Assembly: GCA_004154925.1 (NCBI GenBank)
Contig: QJNS01000201.1
Span: forward strand, 62,001-126,000
Direction of reading: 5' to 3'
Length of the DNA: 64,000 bases
Source: Monosporascus cannonballus
Lineage: Eukaryota > Ascomycota > Sordariomycetes > Xylariales
Made by a program: the position numbers and the translations under genes. Positions 27,042 through 38,777 of the stretch are shown piece after piece (positions within the stretch are counted from its first letter, which is position 1; every line of letters begins with the position of its first letter). Under the pieces are notes generated by a model. That model was given only the letters and a program-made list of their open reading frames with translations, was not told the origin of the DNA and made no database searches.

Positions 27042-28416
27042 GCCACCCATTATACAGTATTGTACCCTCTCGTGACTCTTTATGCACCTCACCTTGACAG
27101 AGCGGCATAGAGGTCTCATGAACGACGTACTTCTGAAATCTCTGTTCAGCCGCTCGACAGGATTCACCAATCTGAGTTCTGATTTTAGTTCCATCTTGAG
27201 CACGGATTCGCCAAATTGCCTCTCGGCAAAAAGGCGACTTATCAGACCCTGTGGTTGTCAGATCGTGTTCTTTGTCCATTCGACGCTTGAGAGGTCGTGC
27301 TATTGGGAGATGTCATCCCGTAAGGGTGCTCATACATCGATCCAAGTCATCTGAGTAAGGTGTCAGAATAGTCTTTAGAAGCCAATACAAGGTGAAATGC
27401 GTACATTGCCTGCTGGGAGATGATACCATGTGAATGTTGGCTCCTGCTTAGCCATTCTCTCTCCTCGCACCCAACGCAGCAGAGCACCCGGACCTTTGCC
27501 ATACAGAAGCTCGTAGATAGATGGTGAGAGCTCTATTCGCTGCTCCCGCTCACCGATGAAGAACTGGGCAATCGTAGCTTGGAACCCATGACATGCATTC
27601 AATTTGTCAACCTCATTGTCTGAAGGGCTGGGAAGGGACCGGACAAAGGCCAGCTGGGTTTTTGAATCGGGCTTGGGTGTGATGATTGCTGGGCCTTGGG
27701 GCACATGCTCGGTCTTCAAGACGGAGCTTAGCGCGTGATTGCCATTCACAAAATCTGCCAGAGTCTTGCCGTCTGGGAGCTGTATCTTCTTATTCGCTCC
27801 GTGCCGTAGTAAAGCTCTGTAAGCTCGATGTTGCCCGAAGCAACCGCACGGAATAACGGAGTCTGTCCATCGGGACTCCTGGCATCGATATTCGCTCCGT
27901 GGTCTAGGAGAATTTGCGCCACATCAGTGTGCCCGCCGTCGCAAGCCCGAAATAAGGCCGTGGTTCCGGTGACCGAATTGAACGACTCAACCTGGGCATT
28001 GAACTATAAGAGCAGGTCAGCAACTGCCCGGTTACACTGCTCTGCAGCAATATATACTTGTCTCAGCTTGTCAGCAGTCTCCGCCTCAGTGTCGACTCCG
28101 TACTCCAAGAAGAGGCGCGTTATAGCTCCATCGCCCCCTAAATTTGCCAAGTGCAAAGCTGTATGGCCGCCCGAAGTCTTAGTTCCGATTATAGAGCCAT
28201 CTTCCCCCCAACAAGTGCCGCACAAGTTTCTCGTCTCGAGACCTTACTGCCTCCAGCAGAAGCGATCCGTAGCTCGCTCTCGTGGCATTACCGTCCTCGC
28301 TAGTCTGAACCAGCTCTATGACGTGGAATATCTTCGCGAAAGATGGTTAAGAAAGAGCAAGCAAAATTCACTCTTGAAAGCCGGGACCTGTGCTCGATAG
28401 CTTTCGGTTGTGGACG

Positions 28417-28636
28417 TGTTGAACCTAGCAGCGCCATGGCTTAGTTAGCTAACAAGCTAGTGGAAATTGCTTCGGCTAATCCGGTATCATTATCTCTTGG
28501 GTACCACTGATTTTTATATGTATTTAAGGAGGGTTCACCACCTTCACCTTTTACAGAGGACCTTCTAGAGGTCATGCAACCTTTAATACACCTTTTCTTC
28601 AGTTATATGCTTCTGTGTGTGATGCAGGATCTCACA
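28417..28636 (+). repeat. Solo LTR, copy 3, chimeric head
   Basis: This 220-bp repeat is flanked by GGACG at 28,412-28,416 and 28,637-28,641. Its last 130 bases or so (GGAGGGTTCACCACC..., ACCTTCTAGAGGTCATGCAACC, TATATGCTTCTGTGTGTGAT) match the other solo LTRs. Its first 65 bases (TGTTGAACCTAGCA...GGAAATTGCTTCG) match the repeat at 54,951 instead. It is therefore a related or recombinant LTR subfamily. It lies at the upstream edge of the ankyrin pseudogene. Confidence 0.9.
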
Positions 28637-28641
28637 GGACG

Positions 28642-29743
28642 GCTGAAATACGGCTTGTCAGTCATCCCGATACTATGTGACCACCCACTGTTCGAGAACC
28701 TCGCAACTTGCAATATCTAAAAAGAGTAACTAGCTCTAACTCTAACCCTACTATACAATGACCACACACGGTTAGCTCTGTAGATGTCTCCAACCAGCTT
28801 CAACTCATGTATTCATGGATTATTTAAAAACGTCGACAATTCCCAAACCGAGCTTCCTTCCGCAAGGTTCTTTTGGAAACATCTCTTACGGCTTTTACTG
28901 CGGCCTTGTACACCGTACAGTTATTTCTAACTATATGTTTGTGTACCGGAATATATATGTAGCTGTAAGCAGTCAGTCAATTGCCACTCTAGCGATCAAT
29001 CCCTTGTCTTTTGCCTGTTGGCGGTGCGGGGTGCAGCCGTAACTGTCAGCTAGCCAGGTGTGCTATCCGGCAAAGGGCCACAAGGAGCATGTGGCGTTGC
29101 GTGGGGGTGGGGGGGTTTCCCATTAATCACCTTTACAGCCTTCTTCCCAACACATTTTGAGTAGATTAGTAGCGATTCCAGGGTATCTAGGCCATGATTC
29201 GCCTGCAAGATGATGCTAACTCTTTGGGAGGATGTCCGTTCCCGAACTGCATTTAAACTCTTTTGGCACACACCCCATGGACGCTCGAGAGCCGCATCAG
29301 CCTTGGCGACTCGGGATGTAGGTTTCGGATTTGGGGATATCTTGGGTGTGAGTTAAAGCCGATCACTAAAAATCAAAGTGGGTCCGTGCGGGTCTGAGAT
29401 TTCCGAAGAAGCACTTTGTCGGATCAATAGTCAGCCCGCCCATCAGAACTCCCACGTATTCTTCATGACTGGTAACATTTAGGTGCGTCCTCTGGCGAAA
29501 CCTCTTGATAGCGATATTCGACACAATTTCCTTGGAGGTTCGATAACTTCGATGGATGATGCATCATGCATGTGTGGATTGCCTATATACAAAGATGTGC
29601 CATCCACTCTTCAACTCCATGGAGTAGTGTGGTGGATAGCAGAGCACAGCGCATACAAGTGTTGACAGCACCCTGGCAGGTCAGAGCGAAGCGCATAAGT
29701 CCTCAGAATGCACCAATGATTGACAGCTATTGCTGTAGTCTTT
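28642..29743. other. Intergenic, no gene seen
   Basis: Short frames here lack recognisable domains. A few telomere-like CTAACCCTA units occur near 28,735-28,752 but do not form an array. Confidence 0.6.
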
Positions 29744-30678
29744 TTAACAGCTGTTACGGCCATCACCGGTGAAGTTTCCAGGCTGGTAAGCTCCCTCCGC
29801 GTCATTCAAACATTCAGCTACATCTCGATTAGCCACATATTCCTACACCTATACAGCGGCCAATAAACCAAGATGTATACACACCGACGGTGACGAGCTT
29901 CAGGTTGTTCTGCTTGGCCCAGTTGATCAGCCAGGGCACGAGGACGCTGACAGTGGAGTCGTAAGTCTCGTGCATGAGCGGGATGTGGCCATTGCCGCCG
30001 GCGCCGGCCTGGATGAACCTCTGCTGGGATTGCTGAGGGGACTGGTTGTTCCAGTCGCCGGAGTCGATGTCGTTGGTCACGACGACGTAGTTCATCTGCC
30101 GCGCAACGTTCATGACCGAGCCGTAGGTCTCGAGGTACGGGGGGCGCAGATAGGCCGGCTTCTTGCCGAAGATATTCACGTAGGCGTTCTCGAGCCTCGT
30201 GAGCTCGCTCTGCAGCTGCGAAGCGCCTAGGTTGCCGACGTGCGGGTGGGTCCTGTCGTGGCGGATCAGTACTCTCTCCGGCTCATTGCCTAAGGTGAGG
30301 GCTCACCATACCATGTATGCGAGGCGATCTGGTGGCCCGAGTCGTACGCATTCTTGACGGCGGTTCTGTGGTTGTAGATGCACCCTGATCTAGTTAGCCC
30401 AGGTTCCCTTGCACAACTTGGACTTTCTGACCGTAGAGTGTTCCGGTGAAGAAGAATGTCCCCTTAGCACCTGCGGCGTTGAGGGTATCAACGAGCTTCT
30501 GGGTGTATTGGTACGGCCCGTCGTCGAAAGCAAGGGCAAGGACTCCGGGCTTCGCGCATTTGGTGATCACGGTGCCAAGCGGGTGGTCACGTCTAATAAG
30601 ATCGATAGGGGACGGGATCGCTACGGCAGAGACGCCAAGCGCCCAACTCAGCGCTGCAACTACAGATTTGACAAGCAT
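29744..30678 (-). CDS. Polysaccharide (chitin) deacetylase, NodB domain, possibly defective
   Basis: Predicted secreted carbohydrate esterase family 4 enzyme, which removes acetyl groups from chitin or related polymers in the wall. My model is exons 30,678-30,399, 30,384-30,312, 30,252-29,885 and 29,817-29,744, about 264 residues. It begins with a signal peptide (MLVKSVVAALSWALGVSAVA). All catalytic motifs are visible: LAFDDGP (catalytic and metal Asp), SHTWTHPH (H-x3-H metal site, formed across the 59-nt intron), LRPPY, DSGDW and LMHET. The last intron (29,818-29,884) restores a normal tail, VAECLNDAEGAYQ, ending in Cys. The oddity is between exons 1 and 2. Only 14 nt, GCTAACTAGATCAG, separate them: a branch site and acceptor without a donor. 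Unspliced, the frame stops there at once. The gene is either newly inactivated or affected by an assembly deletion. Confidence 0.8.
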
Positions 30679-33600
30679 TTTAGAGTACCAGGTAGCGTCT
30701 TCTTGGTTCAAGACTGGTAGGCTAAGATCGACGCCAATTATCATCGGGCGGTGGCTGGTGATATTTATACAAGCCAGCAGTTGGAACGCCAAGCCAAAAT
30801 TTCGGGACAAGGGAATACATCCTGCTATCATGGGTATAATTAACGATAGTATAATACCTAGTATCCGGCTAGCGTCGAGTCCACCCGCCAACGGGCATCA
30901 CCGGCAATATTGTTCAAGTTTTAGAGTGTATTTCCACACAAGAAAGTTGGGGCTCGGATTATAGTAGCACAAGCCCTTTCCCCAGGTTTATTATGTTGGG
31001 ATTCAGGTTTGGGATTATCCACTTAGATATCAGCGTGCATTTAGCCGGGGTTGGATCATGCGGCTAGCTGGAGATTTTGCCCACCAGTGAAAAGATTGGC
31101 CTTAGCTACATTAGGAACGGAAGGAAACGGAGGCGTCACTCGACGACGGTGTGAGAGTCTCTCATCCCGCTGGCCCGATCCTCCAGGTAACGCCTAGCTA
31201 ATATCCGAGCATGATCCCCAACGAACGCCTACGGAACGGCAAAAGCGACGCTTCTGGGCCAGGCCGGGATTTGCACCTATCGACCGTAAGCCTCTACCGG
31301 GTCTGCATAGTGCCGAAAAAATGGGAGGCCCCACACTATGGCAGGTCACCATCCGTTCTCATACCTCAACTTGTTCCACTTTGGGTGGTTGCCACTGAAA
31401 GAATGTCGATAATCTCTTTGGCGACTGTTTTAGCAAGCATGTGTCCCCCTGCCTCCGTTTCTAGGTATTAATGATCCCGTTCCTCACCCCCAGCTACTCA
31501 CGGCAGTGAGGACCCAATGGCACGGTAGCCGTCCACCGGTCAAGTCCCCCATTCCTGATAAGGGAAAGGTCGAGTATACGTGGACATTGCCGCCACATGT
31601 TGGATTCATGGTGCAAAATTCCGTCAGGTGCTAGAATAGCATGGAAACAACAGGGTTGTTCCGCGTTCTCAATAAATAGGTTCGGATAATAGGCGATCTT
31701 GTTCTATTAGGACTTCTTGCGAAATATATCTCCGGGACATGTTCTCGTCGAAATGATCCGTTACTTTTGTATTTCCTGAGACCCCAAGAGATACAGTGCG
31801 TGCTCAAGTCCAAATATCTCAGCAGGGACTACGAACGGTAAATTACGACTTGTAGCTCGGAATCACTCCCAGGATTTGGGGAAGAACATAGTGCTAAGAA
31901 TATATTCACTGAATTTCGGATGACTATCCCCCAGCTTTTGGACACGGCCATTGGATGGTGGCAATGGCACCAAGAGGCCGGTGGTACAACTCGGGAACTA
32001 CTCTTGTGGAAAGGAGGCTTATTGCAACATTTTTCTTTTGTTTTCCTGATCCGTCAGGGAGGTGGTCGCCAAGTGGCGAGCGGGAAAGTAGTGGATATGC
32101 ATCGCGCCCGTAGGGATTGAAGCTTTCGTGTGTAATGGCTCAGGGAGGACCTCTCTTATGGTGCAGGGAAGAGCAGAAAGTTGATTAATTTAGGCGATGG
32201 AGGCGGTGCTTTTTCGTGTCATTGGCAGTTATTACCGCGACGCCTAGGGTATACACTGCTGAAACTGACAGGAGCCTCGGCTCTTCGGCTTCAATCCATA
32301 TTTGTATAAAGCAATACGCTTCGTGACAGATTCTTGCATGGATGCCAGACCATCCGCATCCTTAGGGCTTGCTTAGCTTTGTGCCTCTGTTGTTGCCGTA
32401 CCCATTTCTCCACTGGGTCCGTGTGAAAGTTGTCGATTGTCACGTCTCATCGTCTCCGGGAGTTGTTTTGACAGTGCTGACAAGGTTTAGGCCTAGGTAG
32501 ACGCGGAGATTTAAAGACGATGTGGACCTAGCCAGAATGTTAATGTAGACGATGTTCGAACGTGATATCAAAGGTGTTCTTCGTAGCGAGCGGTTTGATA
32601 CGAACACCTCCATAGGGACATCAATCGAAAGCGTCAACAAGATCTAGGATAATAATGGAATGCAGCACTAACGTTCCAGAATATGAGACACCAAATAGAG
32701 GTATGAGGTGACAAAAGAACGAAGCTGAGCGCGTTGCGAAAGGAGTCTCGGTGTATGGTAAAAAAGAAGGCACTGGGGTTGGAAATCGCTTTAACGGATA
32801 AGAGACCTGTGCAAAGTAAATGGTGAGGATTTGATACCCATATAGACAAACTGCACCGAGAATGTAGAGGCGTGTCTCTGTTCCATAATGTTGATAGGCT
32901 GTCTATATCCCCAAAAGCCCTGTGATATTGAACAAGCAACCTTAATGATAAAGAAATAATCTAAAAGCTACAAACAAAACTAAAAACAGGTAATGCACAG
33001 GCTCGAATGGATGACCTATAAGAACTTTGCAAAAAAAGCAGAGTAGCTGGGCCACCACTGGGACTCACGTACAACAGTCTCCCTGCATACCACTCTGCCA
33101 TTGGACAGGTGTTTTTCTTGCAGATCCAGCCTACTTGTTGGGTATATATAACTGACAGACCCGAAGTGAAATAGATGCCTTACGTTTCCCCTAGATACCT
33201 GAGTTCAGCGTGAAAGGGGCCTGGTCTACAAATGCCTCCAAACCCTAAGGCATAAGGAGATGTGCAAAAGCACTAGCAGTTATTCGTTGTTACGGGACAT
33301 TTGATATTTGAATTTGCAGTAGTCACTTCTCCTCATACTGCCACTTGTTGTGCAAGCTTATACTTCCTACATACCTCTAAATCGACCGACTGAACCACTT
33401 CCACGCATCAGACACTCGGATGCTATTTGGGTGTACTGAATTCCCCAGGTTAAACAATTAAATATAAATTTAGGCGCCACTTTTATCAAGGCTAACACAG
33501 AACCGAGTGCCCGAGCACAAACCTTAGTGGATGAGCCCCATCAACGAAGACATGGATTATGTACTGCATTCTGAGGAAGGCAAGCTATAGTCCAAGGGTC

Positions 33601-33974
33601 CGAACTCGATAAGTAATAACTTTAATATGCACTTTAGTTAACAGTCCCTTAATTACCTGGTATTGTCATGAAACGAGATGATACCACGACGGAACAAACA
33701 GTAGTATTGACGAACGTCCCACGTCACATATGTAATCACCTATGTCACAGTTAGGCTGATCGCGAGAAAAGGTTGCATAGAGTGTGGGAAGTGATAATTG
33801 TCTGACTAGAATTAAGCTCCAGGGAGCTGTAGCTAGGAAGCTCTCTATATACTGTGAACGCGCCGGAATAAGGTTTTTCCAGGGTGCTGTGGAGCTTGAT
33901 GACTAACACAGATACCCCTTTTCCACGACAACCTAAAATCTCACGAAGCCCTAAAACTAACTGCTTAATAACAG
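30679..33974. other. Long intergenic stretch, no confident gene
   Basis: No open frame here shows a recognisable domain. Minus-strand frames at 32,440-32,640 and 32,634-32,939 are short, of biased composition and unconvincing. The sequence may be old, decayed transposon or gene DNA. No tRNA cloverleaf was spotted. Confidence 0.5.
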
Positions 33975-34210
33975 GTGAATTCCCAACACTGTACCAAGAC
34001 AGATCCGCCAGATAGCAATGTAGTAGCCCCGGGTGATCTTGAAAGGAATCCCGATAATTCTTGTCAACAAGAGCGTGAGGAAGGCGAAGTCTCTCCAGAC
34101 AGGAGTGAGCCGAGGTCTATAGGGGCCGCAAGCCGCGTTTCCGACACAACTGAGCTGAAAGCCGTCGTTAAGGATCCTATGAGGACAAGAAGTATGCGGT
34201 TAAGGCAATA

Positions 34211-34861
34211 GACAAACATACCACTTATCTAGCGCCTCGGCTTATTTTCTTTACCGACAGCTCTTTAACACATCGTAGAAACGTCAGTAGCGCTAGCATC
34301 ACTTATAAGCGCTGCATACAGAGAACCTCGAAGTGGATTAACGAATCCTTCACTGTAGTTAGCGCAACAACGCCGTATCAGGCTAAATTAATAGCAGTTG
34401 GTTCGGCAGTATCCGTCGCGTTACATGAGATGGAGCTTATCCATCGGTGTGCATTCAAGTCTAGTGACAAGATGCAGCCCGCAATGAGCATTTTCATCAT
34501 CACTTATTCACAGTCCATGCTCTCATCGATCAGGAAGCACATCAATGGCAACTTTGAGAACGCGGAAGGACGAGGGCCCGCTATTTACTACCATTCTGCC
34601 TTTGGGAAACTTATAAACCATCTCGGCTCCCTCACTAGATTTGAAGTCAATCTCGAATTCCACTGGACCAAAAGCCATTCGGGCGTTGAAGGGAACAGCC
34701 GGGCCGACTCTCTGACCAGGAGCGCGGTGAGCTGGTACCTGAGGCACCCTTCTCCCTCACCTCGCCAGAAAGGTTATGTGTTGCTTCGCGCTCCTATCCC
34801 CCTGAGTACTTGCTCAATAGAAGGGGAAAAGGGGCAGAAGCGTATTCGCGAGCGAGAATGA
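34211..34861 (+). pseudogene. RNase H domain remnant of a LINE-type retrotransposon
   Basis: One open plus-strand frame reads a complete RNase HI fold as found at the end of fungal non-LTR retrotransposon polyproteins. First comes the core strand LIFFTDSS with its Asp (about 34,241-34,264), then TTPYQAKLIAVGSAV, then IITYSQSMLSSI, then the end motif FHWTKSHSGVEGNSRADSL (about 34,660-34,715), which corresponds to the usual HSGVEGNERAD. Two acidic positions look changed: the family usually has E in the helix motif (here K) and TDSQ (here TYSQ). The domain was therefore probably inactive before decay. No reverse transcriptase is found upstream. Downstream to about 35,165 is an Arg/Lys-rich frame without a recognised domain. 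Confidence 0.65.
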
Positions 34862-35664
34862 TGAAGGGGATAATAACGCGCAGAAGGGGATACCGGACAG
34901 CCAGAGAGCAGCATGGAAAGAGGCTGCAAAGGAACGCCGGGCCATGAAAAAGGCGACGCGCTTCATAGCCCGATCAAAAGGGATTGAGGATGCCGTGAAG
35001 GCAAACAAGGTGGTGAGCCCCCCGGGGGTACGGACCCCCCGAGGCGCCCAGAGCGAGAACAAGAGGCTTTGTCTCCATTCACAGGCTACCCCCCGTACTA
35101 CCGACTATCCCATAGGTCCGAAAGCGAGCCGCCATACAAGCATAGGCGGCTATATGAAGACGAAGTAAACGTGCCAATATTTTGACGTTGCATCAAGACC
35201 GAGAATTTACTCGTCGTACCACAAGAAAACGCAACCATTTCAAGAGGAGGGCAAGATTAATGAATTCGAAGGAAGTGTACGAACTGTCACATGAGAGAAA
35301 ACGTGGGGATAGCCTCATATCTGTGCCGTTCTGGCCAGTTGGTCGATTGCAATAGTTCCGAATGAGTAAGCAGCATGCAGTGGCCAGCTGGTTAGAAACG
35401 AGGCCGCAGTGCGGGGGAGCGCCTCGATAAGTGCCAGTCCCCGTAAGCTCTTTGTCCTCATCCCATACTCATCTACTCATGACCACGGCTATGGCCTGCC
35501 CCAAACCGACAGCGAGCAATATCGTCGCACTGCTTTCCGTTGCACGGCAGCCAGGGCGGTGTCAAAGTTATCCTAGACCGACTTCACTCATCACCTCATC
35601 AGCGGGAATCCGCGGCCCTCTTAGCGCCAGTGCACGTCTGCAAACGGCCCCTAAGCATTTCACA
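34862..35664. other. Element tail and GFA gene upstream region
   Basis: The first 300 bases carry a basic open frame (34,944-35,168) of unknown nature, probably transposon-derived. The rest lies upstream of the GFA gene. The in-frame extension of that gene starts at 35,431. Confidence 0.4.
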
Positions 35665-36120
35665 ATGTCATCCACGCAATCGGAAAAACCGCTCAGGGTC
35701 CGCTGCCAATGTGGCACCGTCTCGTTCCGGACGCCGACCGCAAAACCGATGGCGCTGTACCACTGCCACTGCACGGAGTGCCAGAGGCAGTCGGCGTCGG
35801 CATTCGGCACGTCCGCAATATTCGCGTCAGGGGACCTGTTCCCGCTGGCGCCGGATCTAAATGCGCGGCTGGGATTATACACGCGACCGACCGACCGTGG
35901 CGGGAGCATGGACTGCTACTTCTGCCGCGCATGCGGGTCGCGGCTTTTCCACCGGATCCGCGATGCGTCCGGCGCGCCGCGGCCTACCGTCAGCGTCAAG
36001 GGCGGCTGCGTCGAGGGGCTCGACTGGAGCGGTGGTGTGCATATCTACATGCGCTCCGCCGTAATGACGATCCCGCGGGAGTGGGAACAGTATGAGACTG
36101 TACCGCCGAATATGAAGTAG
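35665..36120 (+). CDS. GFA / CENP-V domain zinc protein
   Basis: A 151-residue Mss4-like fold protein of the glutathione-dependent formaldehyde-activating family. The zinc ligands are clear: CQCG near the N-terminus, CHCTEC about 25 residues later, and CRACGSRLFH in the centre. These two metal sites are typical of the family, whose fungal members mostly have unknown substrates despite the name. I chose the ATG at 35,665 because it has a good context (CACAATGTC) and family members begin close to the first CxC motif. The frame is open from an ATG at 35,431, which would add 78 Ser/Arg-rich residues resembling a weak targeting peptide. No intron is needed. It is upstream of and co-oriented with the MFS gene. 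Confidence 0.85.
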   Translation: MSSTQSEKPLRVRCQCGTVSFRTPTAKPMALYHCHCTECQRQSASAFGTSAIFASGDLFPLAPDLNARLGLYTRPTDRGGSMDCYFCRACGSRLFHRIRDASGAPRPTVSVKGGCVEGLDWSGGVHIYMRSAVMTIPREWEQYETVPPNMK

Positions 36121-36556
36121 TGGAATTCGACGTTCAACCCTATATTCTCTTTCGAACTTGAGTGTTACGTTATCGTCGACGTGCGGCGTAGGCAAAAATG
36201 CGCTGGGATGCAGGACGATAGGGCTGAATGAGGCGTTTGAACACCCCTACCCTGTTTTGGCGGGGCGACAGTACTTGGCATGTTCGTTTAACCTTGTTGC
36301 TGGATTTCCAATGCTCCAGAATTCATCGACTATGATTCAGAATGTTGAGGCTGATGGCTTCCGGCAACATCGGCTGGTGTGGCTGTTGTTATGGGGTCAT
36401 TGATCGGCAGGGATGAAATGATAAGAAAACAAATGACGACTGTGAGAGATCAAAGGGTGGCAAAATTTGTAAATTATCTGCTGGTAGAACATCCCAAACG
36501 GAAGAAGCTCTAGAGTTGCATGTCATCCTCAAGGCGGTTAATTTCGCCCAGGAATT

Positions 36557-38037
36557 GTGATAATGGCAAATAAGGGCAGCGACCTTCCATGCGCCCTTTA
36601 TTGGCGCTCCAACACGGTCTTCATCCTCGCCACGGTGGCTGTGGGACTTTTCACCGACCTTTTCCTGTACGGCCTCGTTGTGCCCGTACTTCCGTTCATG
36701 CTTCGCGAGCGACTTGCGATTCCCGAGCAGGAGATCCAGTCGTACGTAGGAGGGTTGCTCGCCGCCTATGCGGGCGCTTCGGTGCTTTTTGCGCTGGCCG
36801 CCGGGTGGGTCGCGGCCAGGACGAATGCGCGACAGGCCCCTTTCCTGAGCGGCCTGGCAGCTCTGCTTGTTGCGACTGTCATGTTAGCATTCGGCCAAAG
36901 TATCGCCTTGATCATAGTAGCGAGAGTGCTCCAAGGCATCAGCGCTGCCGTGGTTTGGACCGTTGGGCTGGCCATGGTGCTGGATACGATCGGCCCGGGG
37001 AATCTGGGCAAAGTCTTTGGATCGGTACGGCGCCTTCCCATCAGAGGCAACAAATGTCCAGCTGCAGCTAACGTTCGCAGATATTCTCTTTCATTTCAGT
37101 GGGCGAGTTGATGGCCCCCGTGTTGGGTGGGGGGTGTGCTGTACGGAAAGACGGGCTACGTAGGCATCTTCGGGGTGGCATCCGGGATCTTGGGATTGGA
37201 TTTTCTCATGCGGCTCCTGATCATCGAGAAGAGTACGGCCGCGAACGCGGAGCGAGGGACGAGGAATGCGATTGCACAGCAAGCGAGGCAGATCCCTTGC
37301 TACCTAGAAACGATGAAGATGCGTTCAAGATCCGGGACGAGCCGGGAAGACTTGTCCGGGCACTACCTATTTTAGTCTGTTTTTGCAACCCGCGATTCGT
37401 CGTGGGGCTCGCTTTGGCGTTCGTCCAGGCGTCGCTACTTGCCATGTTCGATGCCACCATCCCTACCGAAGCAGACGAGCTGTTCGGATTCTCATCGCTG
37501 CAGGCAGGGCTGCTCTTCATCACTACCAATATCCCGTACCTAGTTCTCGGCCCGGTTGCCGGATGGGCGGTCGATCGATACGGCACAAAGCCCGCGGCGG
37601 TTATCGGCTTCACTTACCTGGTCCCGACGCTCGTGCTCCTCCGGCTACCATCGGACCAACTCCTTGAAGGGTCGAGGAACGTCATCCTCTACTCCGCCAT
37701 CCTCGCGCTCAACGGCCTCGGGCTGGCGATTATCGGATCACCGAGCGTAGTCGAGGTGAGTGACGTGGTTCAGAAGTACGACAAGACCAATCCCGAGTTC
37801 TTCGGGAAGAACGGTCCCTACGCTCAGCTATACGGGTTCAACTCGGTCTTCTTTAACTTGGGACTCACAGTCGGCCCCCTTGTTGCTGGCGGTCTGAGGG
37901 ATTCGATCGGATATGGAAGTATGAACCTCACTTTCGCCATCGTATCAGGAGTCACAGCAATATTGTCTTTCTTCTTCATTGGTGGGAAACCACCAAATAT
38001 GCGCGGAATGCGAAAACCAGGTGTTACGTGTAGATAG
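36557..38037 (+). CDS. MFS transporter, vesicular-amine/DHA1 type, with an apparent frameshift
   Basis: A 12-helix major facilitator resembling fungal members of the vesicular amine transporter type, which export small organic molecules by proton antiport. Exon 1 (36,557-37,024) carries FTDLFLYGLVVPVLPFML and the loop AAGWVAARTNAR. A 56-nt intron (37,025-37,080, GTACGG...CGCAG) leads into IFSFISVGELMAPVLGG. In a G6 run at 37,129-37,134 the frame must move by one base to continue as GGVLYGKTGYVGIFGV. The reading then returns to the first frame before EADPLLPRND, either through a 47-nt GT...AG intron (37,233-37,279) or a second shift. With that intron the coding length is exactly one base over a multiple of three, so a single extra G explains everything. 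Later helices (for example LLFITTNIPYLVLGPVAGW) are intact. It may be a sequencing error or a recent pseudogene. Confidence 0.8.
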
Positions 38038-38777
38038 GCCAGTCAGTACTTAACGGAGCAGAGGTCTTGGACGACAGCTTCTCAAACAGGTGGAGATCCC
38101 CTAATAACAAAGCCCTAGCAGTGACTAGACGTTACGTAAATCCACCTAGTTGTTACCTCGTCATGGGGCTAAATAAGTCCGGGACCGCGGTATGCATGCG
38201 GACACCCCCCTAGTCCGGTCGGCGAGGCATTCGCGGTTAACGGGCATGCTACCCTGGCTCAGGAAACATTTTCAGCGGTCGAATTGACCACAGCTACTAT
38301 ATGGATACGATGAGCCTGTCAAATTTCTCACTTGGAGGTTCTTCACACCCGGTCTGGTTAGCAAAGGGGAATGGATAGCGGGTTCCCAAGTGTATCTGTC
38401 TTATTGCTGGCTGCGTCTCACATATGCGGCGCTGCACGAAATGGATAGGAGGATATATGGAAAAGTCGACGAGTATGACGCAACGGATTTATGGATTCTC
38501 ATGACAGTACATTTGCAGGGCACGACCGGAGGATCTATCGTGCTGTAGTCTAGTACAATGCCAATCGAAACTATTTCGGCCTAAAAGGCTCCCATCACAA
38601 TGATCATCCATCGTAAACCACCTCGGAAGATCTCATACACCTGAATTTCTGATAAGATTTACTCGCATTTTACATCATGATGTCATTGCCTGTTTTCTCT
38701 GGTCGCTTTCGGATGCGTCGTTTTCCGACGTCGCACCACTTTTCATCTTTGCAATCCGTAACAACCAAGAGAATGAC
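38038..38777. other. Intergenic between convergent MFS and reductase genes
   Basis: This is 740 bases between the 3' ends of two convergent genes. No coding potential is seen. Confidence 0.7.

Larger units (their letters stand above)
23495..28416 (-). pseudogene. Ankyrin-repeat / CorA-like membrane protein pseudogene
   Basis: Fragments in order on the minus strand match the fungal family with ankyrin repeats followed by a CorA-like magnesium-transporter fold. Ankyrin repeats (GGHTALHLANLGG; GTTALFRACDGGHTDVAQILL) lie at 28,225-27,815. The conserved TFTWYHLPAGN segment is at about 27,400 and MPYLHLETC at about 26,670. The stretch RRTLEQYFYCHLK...PKIFMVDQLWL is at about 25,880-25,730. The helical DISEEVGLLVEIEDIQDE is at about 24,890-24,840, and IAFTIVTIVF...LPLSFMTTYLAI at about 24,455-24,340. 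A final hydrophobic stretch ends at a stop at 23,495. An apparent intron with GTAAGT donor splits WLRVL from TVVSC near 25,670-25,715. Defects: a TAG at 28,004-28,006, frameshifts near 28,204-28,209 (C6 run) and 27,810-27,815, and solo LTRs at 23,777-24,017 and 26,803-27,041. The original start was not found, and the last segment could be a neighbouring gene. Confidence 0.8.

Noticed and set aside
28735..28752. Telomere-like CTAACTCTAACCCTA motif
   Set aside because: Only a few imperfect units, not an array; no evidence of a chromosome end.
32440..32939. Two adjacent minus-strand frames (66 and 101 codons)
   Set aside because: No domain, no convincing splice link between them and no codon bias; likely chance.
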